A stretch of 64,000 nt of DNA from Candidatus Dormiibacterota bacterium. GTDB lineage: Bacteria > Acidobacteriota > Polarisedimenticolia > Gp22-AA2. The notes below the pieces were generated by a model, which was not told the DNA's origin, did not search any database, and saw only the letters and a program-made list of their open reading frames with translations. Position numbers and translations under genes: made by a program. This document shows positions 20,539-28,259 of the stretch, piece after piece; the stretch's first letter is position 1; every line of letters starts with the position of its first letter. The stretch lies in contig DASQAT010000026.1 of assembly GCA_035635555.1 (NCBI GenBank), positions 1 through 64,000 of the forward strand. The letters run 5' to 3'.

Positions 20539-21854
20539 GTCCGGGCGGCGCGCAGAGTCATCGAGCCGCCCGGAGAGAGCGCCTCCTCGATCAGGGTCAT
20601 CGTCTTGAGGAGGGCCCCGCGGTTCGTCTCGACCACGCGTCTGGCCATGGTCGACGCCACCCTGTAGCCGGCGCGGTCGTCGAGGAGACGAACGAGAAGG
20701 CGGCCCAGCTCCTCGCCGTCGCGCGCCACGAAGCCGGCCCCCGCCGACACGAGCGCCTCGGAGGCGGCCCGGAAGTTGTCGGTCAGAGGGCCGAACAGGA
20801 CAGGTTTGCCGAGGGCGGCCGGCTCCAGAACGTTCTGGCCGCCGCGCGGCACCAGGCTTCCTCCGACGAACACCAGATCGGCGGCGGCGTAGACCTCCGG
20901 AAGGACGCCGAGACGATCGAGGACCAGGACCTCCCAGGCGCCCGAGGAGGGGGAGTCCGCCGTCCTTTCCGCAAGACGGCTCCACGCGAGAACGGCGTGC
21001 CCGGCATCGCGGGCCGTCCGCTCGGCCGCCCCGAAGTTCTCCGGGTGTCTCGGGGCCAGGACGAGACGGGCGCGCGGGTGCGCGGCGCGCAGCGCGCGGA
21101 AAGCCTGAAGGACCGGGGCCTCCTCGCCCGCCGCCGTGCTTCCCGCGACGAACAGGGGCGCCGTCTCCTCGACGCCGAGGCGTCTGCGCAGCGCGACCGG
21201 ATCGACGCGCGGCGGCTCGAGATCGAACTTGAGGTTGCCGGTGACGACCACGCGATCCGCGGGCGCGCCCAGGGAGATGACCCGGTCCGCGTCGTCGCGC
21301 GACTGCATGCCGAGGGTCCGGAAACCGGGAAGAGCGCGGCCCACGAACCCCCGCAGGGCCCGGTAACGCGGGAAGGATCGGGAGGAGATCCGGCCGTTCA
21401 CCAGGAGGACCGGAACGCCGCGCTTGGCGCAGAGCCTGAGAAGATTCGGCCAGATCTCGGTCTCGACGATCAGCACGGCGCGCGGGCGCAGCCGGTCCAG
21501 GAGGCGACCCATGGCGAAGGGGAGGTCGAAGGGAAGGGCGCCGATCGATTCGGGCGGCGGTCCGCCGGCCCCGGCCGTCGCCAGCGCGCGCCCGGTCGGC
21601 GTCCCCGTGCTGACGTGGACCGGGGCGCCCGGGAAGCGCCTCCGCAATTCCGGCAGGATCCGAAGCGCCAGACGCATCTCGCCCACGGAGACGGCATGCA
21701 TCCAGAAGCCGCCGGTCAAGACGTCGTCCGGGAGGAACCCCAGCCTCTCGCGAAGGGGAAGGGGCCGCGCTCGTTGCAAAAATGACATCAGCATCTGGCA
21801 GGGAACAACGGCGGCCCAGGCGAGCGCTAGGAGAGCCCCGTAAACTCGGTACAT
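20535..21854 (-). CDS. waaA (kdtA): 3-deoxy-D-manno-octulosonic acid (Kdo) transferase
   Basis: 439 residues. It transfers Kdo from CMP-Kdo to lipid IVA at the inner membrane. After a hydrophobic N-terminal anchor (LLALAWAAVVPCQMLMSFLQ) come HAVSVGEMRLALRILPELRR with the catalytic Glu, ALPFDLPFAMGRLLDRLRP, VETEIWPNLLRLCAKRGVPV and GNLKFDL. These are GT30 signatures. ATG 21854 lies 8 bases from a strong -10 box, so the mRNA may be leaderless. First gene of the LPS operon. Confidence 0.96.
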   Translation of the reverse strand: MYRVYGALLALAWAAVVPCQMLMSFLQRARPLPLRERLGFLPDDVLTGGFWMHAVSVGEMRLALRILPELRRRFPGAPVHVSTGTPTGRALATAGAGGPPPESIGALPFDLPFAMGRLLDRLRPRAVLIVETEIWPNLLRLCAKRGVPVLLVNGRISSRSFPRYRALRGFVGRALPGFRTLGMQSRDDADRVISLGAPADRVVVTGNLKFDLEPPRVDPVALRRRLGVEETAPLFVAGSTAAGEEAPVLQAFRALRAAHPRARLVLAPRHPENFGAAERTARDAGHAVLAWSRLAERTADSPSSGAWEVLVLDRLGVLPEVYAAADLVFVGGSLVPRGGQNVLEPAALGKPVLFGPLTDNFRAASEALVSAGAGFVARDGEELGRLLVRLLDDRAGYRVASTMARRVVETNRGALLKTMTLIEEALSPGGSMTLRAART

Positions 21855-21862
21855 GCGGGCGG

Positions 21863-21892
21863 AGTATAGTCCAGCGTTTCACGGAGCGTCAA
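21863..21892 (-). promoter_or_regulatory. Promoter of the LPS operon (kdtA)
   Basis: On the minus strand TTGACG (21887-21892) and TATACT (21863-21868) are separated by 18 bases. The -10 ends 8 bases before the kdtA ATG, so the predicted transcript starts within about 2 bases of the start codon. No Shine-Dalgarno can be present in such an mRNA. Confidence 0.6.
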
Positions 21893-21997
21893 CGCGACGT
21901 CGTCCTGTGAAAGACGCCGGGCGCGCTCCGCCCGCGCCCTTCCCCGCGGGCGGGGCGGCCTGGAGCCGGAGCACGATTTCGCAAGTCACCCTTGCGG

Positions 21998-22027
21998 TTG
22001 TCCGCACCCTCGGGCGGGCCCTATATT
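21998..22027 (+). promoter_or_regulatory. Candidate promoter of the HD-GYP response-regulator gene
   Basis: TTGTCC (21998-22003), an 18-base spacer and TATATT (22022-22027) precede the gene at 22113. The predicted 5' UTR is about 80 bases. The -35 match is modest. It is divergent from the kdtA promoter. Confidence 0.4.
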
Positions 22028-22112
22028 CAACGCGAATGTTGCACAGAGGAGTTCTGTCCGGCGCCGCCCACCGCGCGGCCTCGGGCGCGGCGCGCGCCCC
22101 CCGGGGGACCTC

Positions 22113-23309
22113 ATGACCCGTCCGGCGATGCTGATCGTCGATCACGACGAGATGTCCCGCTCCCAGCTCAAGGAGAGGATCGCGGCGGTCAGTCCGCCCG
22201 GGATGGAAGTCCTGGCCGCGGCCTCGGCGGAGGAAGGGCTCGGCGTCCTGTACGCGCTGCGGGAGCAGAACCGGCCGATCGAGCTGGTGATCGCCGCTCA
22301 GAGAATGCCGGGAATCCCGGGCGGGCGGTTCCTGGAGATCGTCAACGCCCAGTTCTCGACCGTCGGGAAGATCCTCCTGTCGGACAAGCCCAGCCTGGAC
22401 GAGGCGATCTACGCCCTGAACAACGCCGGCCTCGACAAGTACATCCCGACTCCGTGGGACCTCGAGGACATCAAGTTCACCATCACCGCCCTCCTGCGGC
22501 AGCGGGAGATGAAGCGTCTGAACGAGAGGCTCCTGTCGGACCTGCAGGTGCGGAACCAGCAGCTCACGGCCGCCCTCGGCAACCTGGAGCAGGCCCGAAA
22601 CGACCTGGAGCACTCCTACATCCAGACCGTCGAGTCGCTGGCCATCGCGCTCGAGGCGAAGGACCGCTACACCTCCGGCCACTCGCAGCGCGTGGCCAAG
22701 TTCGCCCGCCTGATCGCGCGGTCCATGGGATTGCCGAAGGAGGAGGTCGACATCGTCGCGCAGGTGGCGCTCCTGCACGACATCGGCAAGATCGGCATGC
22801 TGGACAAGATCCTGAACAAGCCGGCCAATCTCACGCCGGAGGAGCGCGAGTCGATCAAGTCGCACCCCGTGGTCGGCGCCCAGATCCTGGCCCCCGTGGC
22901 CACGTTCACCAAGCACGTGGCGGGGATCAAGCACCACCACGAGATGTACGACGGCACCGGCTACCCCGACAGACTGAAGGGAACGGACATCCCGCTGGCG
23001 GCGCGCATCGTCTGCCTGGCCGACGCCTTCGACGCCATGACTTCGACGCGCCCGTACCGCGTGGGGCTGCCGCTCGAGTTCGCGATGCAGGAAATGAAGA
23101 AGATGGCCGGGCGCCAGTTCTGTCCCGAGTGCGTCGAGGCCTTCATCCGCGTCCTGAAGTCGAAGGGGGTCGTCGACGGGGAGATCGCGCAGCCTCCCGC
23201 GGCGGAGCCCGGACCGGCACCGGCGGTCCACGCCGGGCCCGCCGCCGAAGAGGCTCCCGGGGACAAGGCGGGTCCCTTCCCCGCCGCGGAAGCCCGCACC
23301 GGCACCTGA
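22113..23309 (+). CDS. HD-GYP domain protein with degenerate receiver domain
   Basis: 398 residues. Residues 1 to about 125 form a CheY-like receiver, then a coiled-coil-like linker rich in Leu/Glu/Arg, then an HD-GYP domain (about 165-345) that in this family hydrolyses cyclic di-GMP. The active-site HDIGKIGM and HHEMYDGTGYP motifs are intact. In the receiver, the position of the phosphorylated Asp is Ala62 (VIAAQRMPG instead of the usual D-x-RMPG), and the conserved Lys before the proline is Thr (YIPTPWD). It therefore probably cannot be phosphorylated in the usual way. The C-terminal 45 residues are Ala/Pro-rich. Confidence 0.9.
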   Translation: MTRPAMLIVDHDEMSRSQLKERIAAVSPPGMEVLAAASAEEGLGVLYALREQNRPIELVIAAQRMPGIPGGRFLEIVNAQFSTVGKILLSDKPSLDEAIYALNNAGLDKYIPTPWDLEDIKFTITALLRQREMKRLNERLLSDLQVRNQQLTAALGNLEQARNDLEHSYIQTVESLAIALEAKDRYTSGHSQRVAKFARLIARSMGLPKEEVDIVAQVALLHDIGKIGMLDKILNKPANLTPEERESIKSHPVVGAQILAPVATFTKHVAGIKHHHEMYDGTGYPDRLKGTDIPLAARIVCLADAFDAMTSTRPYRVGLPLEFAMQEMKKMAGRQFCPECVEAFIRVLKSKGVVDGEIAQPPAAEPGPAPAVHAGPAAEEAPGDKAGPFPAAEARTGT

Positions 23310-23354
23310 CCCCTCTCCCCGACCTTCGGGGCCGAGTCCGACCCCATCCCCCTC

Positions 23355-23383
23355 TTGACAGTCGCCCCGGAGTCGTGTAGGAT
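23355..23383 (+). promoter_or_regulatory. Promoter of the RHH-nadA operon
   Basis: TTGACA (23355-23360), 17-base spacer, TAGGAT (23378-23383). The surrounding 60 bases are the most AT-rich of this part of the window. Predicted start near 23390, inside the palindromes described in the next entry. The consensus -35 and ideal spacing make it convincing. Confidence 0.65.
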
Positions 23384-23385
23384 AT

Positions 23386-23413
23386 TATAGTTGTACTATA
23401 TAAAGTTTATATA
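23386..23413 (+). promoter_or_regulatory. Two overlapping palindromes, candidate operator for the RHH protein
   Basis: TATAGT-tgt-ACTATA (23386-23400) and TATATAAA-g-TTTATATA (23397-23413, 8-base perfect arms) overlap by 4 bases. They cover the predicted transcription start to about +24 and lie 34 bases before the start of a ribbon-helix-helix gene. Such genes commonly bind palindromes in their own promoters. That this protein binds here is inference. Confidence 0.5.
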
Positions 23414-23446
23414 ACATCAGCCGTACCCGAGGAGCCCCGAGCCACC

Positions 23447-23674
23447 ATGCCGGTTCACAAGAAGATACGCACCTACACGGCCACCGAACTCGACCTGACG
23501 ATGCTCGAGACCATCGCCCGGTACCACGGCTTCTCGAAGAGCGCCACGATCACGAGCCTCATCAAGAGGGAGTTCTGGAGAGTGTTTCCAGCCGGGACCC
23601 GCGACATCCGTCCGGAGCGGGGCGCGCGGGTGGTCGAGCACGGAGCGAAGGGGGAGAAGCATGCGGGCCGTTGA
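23447..23674 (+). CDS. Small ribbon-helix-helix (CopG-like) DNA-binding protein
   Basis: 75 residues. The N-terminal 50 residues fit the RHH pattern: a basic strand (KKIRTYTATELDLTMLETIA), a first helix, the turn HGFSKSATI and a second helix TSLIKREFWRV. The remaining 25 residues are charged and appear disordered. Dimers of such proteins bind palindromic operators. It is followed by nadA, which starts 14 bases before this gene ends, so the two are in one operon. I infer autoregulation and control of nadA from the palindromes upstream; no family name can be given. Confidence 0.75.
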   Translation: MPVHKKIRTYTATELDLTMLETIARYHGFSKSATITSLIKREFWRVFPAGTRDIRPERGARVVEHGAKGEKHAGR

Positions 23675-24668
23675 GGAGGCCGTTGCGATTGCCGAGGAGT
23701 CGACCCCCGCGCCCTGGCGCGTCGGGGACGCGCGCGCGACCGTCCGCAGGATCGAGTCGATCCGGGCCCTGGCGCGGGCCAGGAACGCGGTCCTCCTGGC
23801 CCACAACTATCAGCTCCCCGAAGTGCAGGAGGCGGCCGACTTCGTCGGGGATTCGCTCGGGTTGTCGCTCGAGGCGCAGAAGACCGGGGCGCGCACCATC
23901 GTGTTCTGCGGCGTCCACTTCATGGCGGAGTCCGCGAAGATCCTGAACCCGGACAAGACCGTCCTGCTTCCCAGCCTCTCGGCGGGGTGCGCCCTGGCCG
24001 ACTCGATCACGCCCGAGTCGCTCCTGAAATGGAAGGAGCGCTATCCCGACCACACCGTCGTGACCTACATCAACAGCAGCGCCGAGGTGAAGGCGATGTC
24101 CGACATCTGTTGCACGTCGGCGAACGCGGTGACCGTCGTCCGCAGCCTGCCGGGCCGGAAGGTGCTGTTCACTCCGGACCGGAACCTCGGACGCTGGGTG
24201 GCCCGGCAGGTCCCGGAGAAGGAGATCGTCGTGTACGACGGAGCGTGTCCGACGCACGACGTGCTGCGGGACGCCAGTGTCGACCGGGCGCGTCTGGGGC
24301 ATCCGGACGCCGTCGTGATCGCGCACCCCGAGTGCCGCGAGGACGTGCTGGCGATGGCCGACGAGGTGTGCTCGACCTCGGGCATGCTCCAGGCGGTGCA
24401 GCGCCACCCCGAGGCCCGCACCTTCATCATCGCCACGGAGTGGGCCCTCATCCATCAGCTCAAGAAGCGCTTCCCCGACCGCCAGTTCATCCCGGCCGAC
24501 GGCTGCATCGGCTGCCGCCTGCACTGCCCCTACATGAAGATGATCGGCCTCGACACGGTCGAGCGCTCCCTCCGCGAAAACGTTTTCGAAATCACGGTCG
24601 ATGCCGAGGACGCGGTCCTGGCGCGCCGGGCCCTCGAGCGCATGATGGCCGTGCCTCGGGACCGCTGA
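23661..24668 (+). CDS. nadA: Quinolinate synthase
   Basis: 335 residues. It condenses iminoaspartate and dihydroxyacetone phosphate to quinolinate in de novo NAD synthesis and carries a [4Fe-4S] cluster. Likely ligands are Cys110 (SLSAGCALAD), Cys196 (DGACPTHD) and one of Cys282/Cys285 (GCIGCRLHCP). AHNYQLPEVQEAADFVGDSL and FCGVHFMAESAKILNP are strongly conserved. GGGGAG lies 5 bases before ATG 23661. nadB and nadC, often adjacent elsewhere, are absent from this window. Confidence 0.96.
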   Translation: MRAVEEAVAIAEESTPAPWRVGDARATVRRIESIRALARARNAVLLAHNYQLPEVQEAADFVGDSLGLSLEAQKTGARTIVFCGVHFMAESAKILNPDKTVLLPSLSAGCALADSITPESLLKWKERYPDHTVVTYINSSAEVKAMSDICCTSANAVTVVRSLPGRKVLFTPDRNLGRWVARQVPEKEIVVYDGACPTHDVLRDASVDRARLGHPDAVVIAHPECREDVLAMADEVCSTSGMLQAVQRHPEARTFIIATEWALIHQLKKRFPDRQFIPADGCIGCRLHCPYMKMIGLDTVERSLRENVFEITVDAEDAVLARRALERMMAVPRDR

Positions 24669-24681
24669 CGGCGCCCGTCGG

Positions 24682-24711
24682 TTGACACTGCGCTCGACGC
24701 GTCCCTATAAT
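24682..24711 (+). promoter_or_regulatory. Consensus sigma-70-type promoter of the HAMP/HD-GYP-lexA operon
   Basis: TTGACA (24682-24687), 18-base spacer and TATAAT (24706-24711), both perfect consensus hexamers. It lies 14 bases after the nadA stop and about 65 bases before the next gene. This is the best promoter in the window. Confidence 0.75.
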
Positions 24712-24778
24712 CACCTGCGTTCTTCGTCCTTCCGCGCGTCCGGCCACCGTCGACGAGGCAGGTGACACCGGCTCCACG

Positions 24779-26542
24779 ATGACAGCCCCCAAAAGCGCCC
24801 CGAAGACCGACGCGGCCCCGCGGCCCCCGACGCGCAAGATCGTCTACTGGTTCCTGCTGGTCCTGTCGGCGATGGGGCTCCTGCCGCTGGGGATCACCGC
24901 CTACAAGCTGATCAGCTACAGCCGCGAGGCCCTGGTCACCTCGCAGCAGGAGGCGCAGCTGCAGACGGCGGCGGCGGTGGCGCGCCAGCTGAACGCGGCG
25001 ATCGAAGGGGTCAAGGCGCAGATGGGGCGACTGTCCGAGGCGATCGCGGCGCTGCCGAGGGCGTCCGCGGCCGGCGGGGGGCGTCTCATCCCGGACCGCA
25101 CGCTGATCGAGCGTCTCATCGGGACCGACCTCCTCCTGGTGCGCTACACGCCGAAGGACGGAGAGTCGGTCGAGGCGCGCCAGCCCGGGTTCCCGCGGTC
25201 GGCGGTGGAGGCGACGGTCAAGGAGGGAGTGAAGGCCGCGATGCAGGGGGGACAGGACGTGAGCGACCCGGTGGTCCTGGAGACGGACGAGGGTCAGCAC
25301 TCGGTGCTGATCGTGAGCGTCCCGGTCGGGATCGGAACCGCCCCGGTCGGAGCCCTCACGGGGGTCGTCGATTTCGCGGCGTACTGGGACCCGGTGGTGG
25401 GCGGACGGCGCGCGTCCTACCTCATCTATGCGCTGGACAGCCAGGGACGTCTGTTCGCCAGGCAGGACGAGGAGGGGGTCTTGAAACGCAGCGACCTGCG
25501 CACCTTCGGGGTGGTGCAGGACTGCCTGAAGGCCGGCGGACACTCGGCCCTGACCTCGGAGTACGTCCTGACGATCGACAACCGGCCGGTGCCGTACATC
25601 GCCTCCTGCGACACCACGGCCCAGGGCTGGAAGATCTTCGTGCAGATTGAGAAGAAGCAGGCGTACGCGACCGTGAACCAGATGATCCAGGCGACCCTCT
25701 TCTGGGCCGGCCTGGCGATGGCTCTGGCGCTCATTCTCGCGTACCTGCTGGCCGGGCTGATCACCCGGCCGATCAAGGCGCTGGCGGCCGGGACCGAAGC
25801 GTTCGCGAAGGGGCAGCTCGACCAGCGCGTGCGGGTCGACGCCCGGAACGAGCTGGGGGCGCTGGCCGACACCTTCAACGCCATGGCGGACCAGCTGCAG
25901 AACTACATCCAGCGCCTGTCGGCTGCCGTCACCCTGAACAGCGAGCTGTTCATCGGCACGGTCAAGGCGCTGGCCGAGGCCATCGACGAGAAGGACCCGT
26001 ACACGCGGGGCCATTCCGAGCGCGTCAACCAGTACGCCGTGCTCCTGGCCAAGCAGATGGGTCTCTCCAAGAAGGAGATCTACGAGGTCCACATCTCGTC
26101 GCTGTTCCACGACATCGGCAAGATCGGCATCGAGGACAAGATCCTGCGCAAGCCGGCGGCGCTCACGGACGAGGAGTACACCGTCATGAAGCAGCACCCC
26201 AACAAGGGGTATCAGATGCTGTCGAAGATCAAGCCGATGAAGGACATCATTCCAGGGGTGCGCTTCCACCATGAGCGCTGGGACGGATCGGGCTACCCCA
26301 TGGGGATGAAGGGGGAGCAGATTCCCCTGCCGGCGCGCATCGTGGCGATCGCCGACGCCTTCGACGCGATGACCACCAATCGCCCCTACCAGAAGGCGAT
26401 GCCGTTCGACAAGGCGATCGCGCGGCTGTTCGAGCTGAGCGACCGCGCCTTCGACCGGCGCGTCGTCACTGCGTTCAACGAGGCGTACAAGGCGGGGGCC
26501 TTCAAGGCGCCGGAGAAGCCGGCCGCCTACCAGGAAATGTGA
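24779..26542 (+). CDS. Membrane c-di-GMP phosphodiesterase-type protein (sensor-HAMP-HD-GYP)
   Basis: 587 residues. One membrane span lies near residues 21-45 (WFLLVLSAMGLLPLGITAY), then a periplasmic domain of about 255 residues resembling a dCache sensor, then a second span near 303-328. HAMP follows (LITRPIKALAAGTEAFAKGQ) and HD-GYP from about 395. HDIGKIGIEDKI and HHERWDGSGYPMGMKGEQ are complete, so hydrolysis of cyclic di-GMP is expected. It probably senses an extracytoplasmic ligand. The HAD gene starts 4 bases before its end. Confidence 0.9.
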   Translation: MTAPKSAPKTDAAPRPPTRKIVYWFLLVLSAMGLLPLGITAYKLISYSREALVTSQQEAQLQTAAAVARQLNAAIEGVKAQMGRLSEAIAALPRASAAGGGRLIPDRTLIERLIGTDLLLVRYTPKDGESVEARQPGFPRSAVEATVKEGVKAAMQGGQDVSDPVVLETDEGQHSVLIVSVPVGIGTAPVGALTGVVDFAAYWDPVVGGRRASYLIYALDSQGRLFARQDEEGVLKRSDLRTFGVVQDCLKAGGHSALTSEYVLTIDNRPVPYIASCDTTAQGWKIFVQIEKKQAYATVNQMIQATLFWAGLAMALALILAYLLAGLITRPIKALAAGTEAFAKGQLDQRVRVDARNELGALADTFNAMADQLQNYIQRLSAAVTLNSELFIGTVKALAEAIDEKDPYTRGHSERVNQYAVLLAKQMGLSKKEIYEVHISSLFHDIGKIGIEDKILRKPAALTDEEYTVMKQHPNKGYQMLSKIKPMKDIIPGVRFHHERWDGSGYPMGMKGEQIPLPARIVAIADAFDAMTTNRPYQKAMPFDKAIARLFELSDRAFDRRVVTAFNEAYKAGAFKAPEKPAAYQEM

Positions 26543-27201
26543 GCACGGTCTATCGCGCGGTCCTGTTCGACCTCGACGGCACCCTGACGCCGGTGATCAG
26601 CGTCTGGCGGCACATCCACGAGCGGCTGGGGTTGTGGGAGAATGAGGCTCTCCGGCACCAGGAGGCGTTCGAGCGGGGCGACATCTCCTACGAAGAGTTC
26701 TGCGCGCGCGACGCCGCGCACTGGAAGGGGATGGCCGAATCCGATTTGAGGGCGATCACGGACGCCATCCCTTACCGGCCCGGCGTGCACGAATGCGTCG
26801 CGGTCCTCAAGGAGCAGGGTCTGTTGGTGGGAGTGATCTCCACCGGCCTGACGATCCTGATCGAGAGGGTCATGCATGAGCTCGACCTGGAGTACGCCAT
26901 CGCCAACCGGCTGGTGACGAAGGCCGGTGTCCTGACCGGCGAGGTGAAGGTGAACGTGGAGCACGGCCGCAAGGGGGAGGCGGTCGATCTGTTCTGCGGG
27001 CAGTTCGGGGTCGACTACCGCGAGGTCATCACCGTGGGCGACAGCGACGGCGACATCTCGATGTTCGAGCACTCGGGATTCTCGGTGGCGTTCAACCCGG
27101 CGTCCGAGAGCACCGCGCGCGCGGCCTCGGTCGTCGGCCGGGGGGACTCGCTCCTGTCGATCGTCAACCTCTTCCCCCTGGACGCGACGCCGCCGCAGTG
27201 A
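26539..27201 (+). CDS. HAD-IB family phosphatase, SerB-like
   Basis: 220 residues from GTG 26539, overlapping the previous stop (GTGA). The nucleophile motif is LFDLDGTLTPVISVW near residue 8, and VGDSDGDISMFEHSGFSVAF supplies the metal-binding Asp residues. GVISTGLTILIERVMHEL is motif II. The layout, including the alpha-helical cap after motif I, resembles phosphoserine phosphatase, but the substrate cannot be set from sequence. Its neighbours (HD-GYP, unknown gene, lexA) do not suggest serine synthesis. Confidence 0.8.
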   Translation: MSTVYRAVLFDLDGTLTPVISVWRHIHERLGLWENEALRHQEAFERGDISYEEFCARDAAHWKGMAESDLRAITDAIPYRPGVHECVAVLKEQGLLVGVISTGLTILIERVMHELDLEYAIANRLVTKAGVLTGEVKVNVEHGRKGEAVDLFCGQFGVDYREVITVGDSDGDISMFEHSGFSVAFNPASESTARAASVVGRGDSLLSIVNLFPLDATPPQ

Positions 27202-27231
27202 ACCCCATTCCGGGACGGAGAGAACACCGCC

Positions 27232-27615
27232 ATGAGCGATGAAACACAGGGAGGACTGGACCGCGGCGCGGTCAAGTGGGCCCTCAAGGACGCCCTGGAC
27301 GAGCTCTTAGGGCTGAGCGACGTGCGCATGGCGTCGCGCTACGAGGGAGGCTCGATCATCCTCAAGCCGGGGAAGTCGGAGGCGCAGGAGAAGGCGATCC
27401 CGATCGAGGTCTTCTTCCACAAGATCATCATGGCGCGCGATCGCCTGCGCGTCCTGGAGCAGAAGATCAACGCCCACCCGAAGCTGAGCGACGAAGACAA
27501 GGTGGAGCTGCAGCAGTACATCACGCGTGTCTATGGGTCGCTCACCTCGTTCAACGTCCTCTTCAAGGACAAGGATGACTGGTTCATCGGGGCCCGTTCG
27601 ACCGAAGGGTCCTGA
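27232..27615 (+). CDS. Conserved-looking small protein of unknown function
   Basis: 127 residues from ATG 27232 with a GGAG Shine-Dalgarno. I do not recognise the family. The sequence is soluble, with no signal peptide or cysteines. It has alternating strands and helices: [20 protein letters not shown], then [20 protein letters not shown] and a helical [20 protein letters not shown], ending in a Trp/Phe-containing strand. Codon use is normal for the window. It precedes lexA by 13 bases, so expression with lexA is likely. Confidence 0.8.
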   Translation: MSDETQGGLDRGAVKWALKDALDELLGLSDVRMASRYEGGSIILKPGKSEAQEKAIPIEVFFHKIIMARDRLRVLEQKINAHPKLSDEDKVELQQYITRVYGSLTSFNVLFKDKDDWFIGARSTEGS

Positions 27616-27628
27616 GGCGGAGGATCGC

Positions 27629-28237
27629 GTGCTGCCGACCCGGCGTCAGAAGGAGATCCTGGAGGCGCTGCGCTCCCTCGGCGCGGAGCGCGGGCGCACC
27701 CCGACGCTGGCGGAGATCGCCGGCCGTGCAGGGCTCGCTTCGGTCTCGACCGTCCACAAGCACCTCCGGCTCCTGGAGGAGCGGGGTCTCCTGAAGCGCC
27801 GTCGCCGGGGCCGTCGTCGGGGGGTGGATCTCCTGCCCGCGGCGCGGAGCGGTTCCGCCGTCGACGTGCCCCTTCTCGGCCGGATCGTCGCGGGGCGGCC
27901 GATCGAGACGATCGCCGAGAAGCGCACGGTCGCACTGCCGAAAGACCTGGCGCGCGGCGGACGCACCTACGTCCTGCAGGTCAAAGGGGACTCGATGACG
28001 GGGGAGCAGATCCTGGACGGCGACTATGTCGTCGTCGAGGAGCGCGCCACGCCGCGCAACGGCGAGGTCGTCGTGGCCCTCGTCGACGGCCGGGAAGCGA
28101 CCCTGAAGACGTATCGCCGTGAGCGGGGGAGAGTCCGCCTGGTCCCGGCCCATCCCTCCATGAAGCCGATCGTGGTGCGGCCGGAGTCCCTGCGGGTGCA
28201 GGGGATCGTCTCGGGACTCCTGCGCCGCTACGCCTGA
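27629..28237 (+). CDS. lexA: LexA-type SOS repressor
   Basis: 202 residues from GTG 27629 with GGCGGAGG upstream. The winged helix N-terminal domain contains PTLAEIAGRAGLASVSTVHK. The S24 self-cleavage domain has the scissile Ala-Gly (GRIVAGRPIE), catalytic Ser in KGDSMTGEQILDGDYVVV and Lys in REATLKTYRR. It represses DNA-damage genes until RecA filaments trigger cleavage. It is the last gene of the run from 24779; recA is 7 kb away. Being co-transcribed with an HD-GYP gene is unusual. Confidence 0.93.
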   Translation: MLPTRRQKEILEALRSLGAERGRTPTLAEIAGRAGLASVSTVHKHLRLLEERGLLKRRRRGRRRGVDLLPAARSGSAVDVPLLGRIVAGRPIETIAEKRTVALPKDLARGGRTYVLQVKGDSMTGEQILDGDYVVVEERATPRNGEVVVALVDGREATLKTYRRERGRVRLVPAHPSMKPIVVRPESLRVQGIVSGLLRRYA

Positions 28238-28238
28238 T

Positions 28239-28254
28239 CCGGCCCGCGGGCCGG
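28239..28254. terminator. GC-only palindrome between convergent lexA and matrixin genes
   Basis: CCGGCCCGCGGGCCGG is a perfect 16-base palindrome that fills most of the 22-base gap between the two stop codons. It can form a hairpin in either RNA. No T-run follows on the plus strand, and only a weak one on the minus strand. It may act as a bidirectional block to transcription. Confidence 0.4.
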
Positions 28255-28259
28255 AAAGC

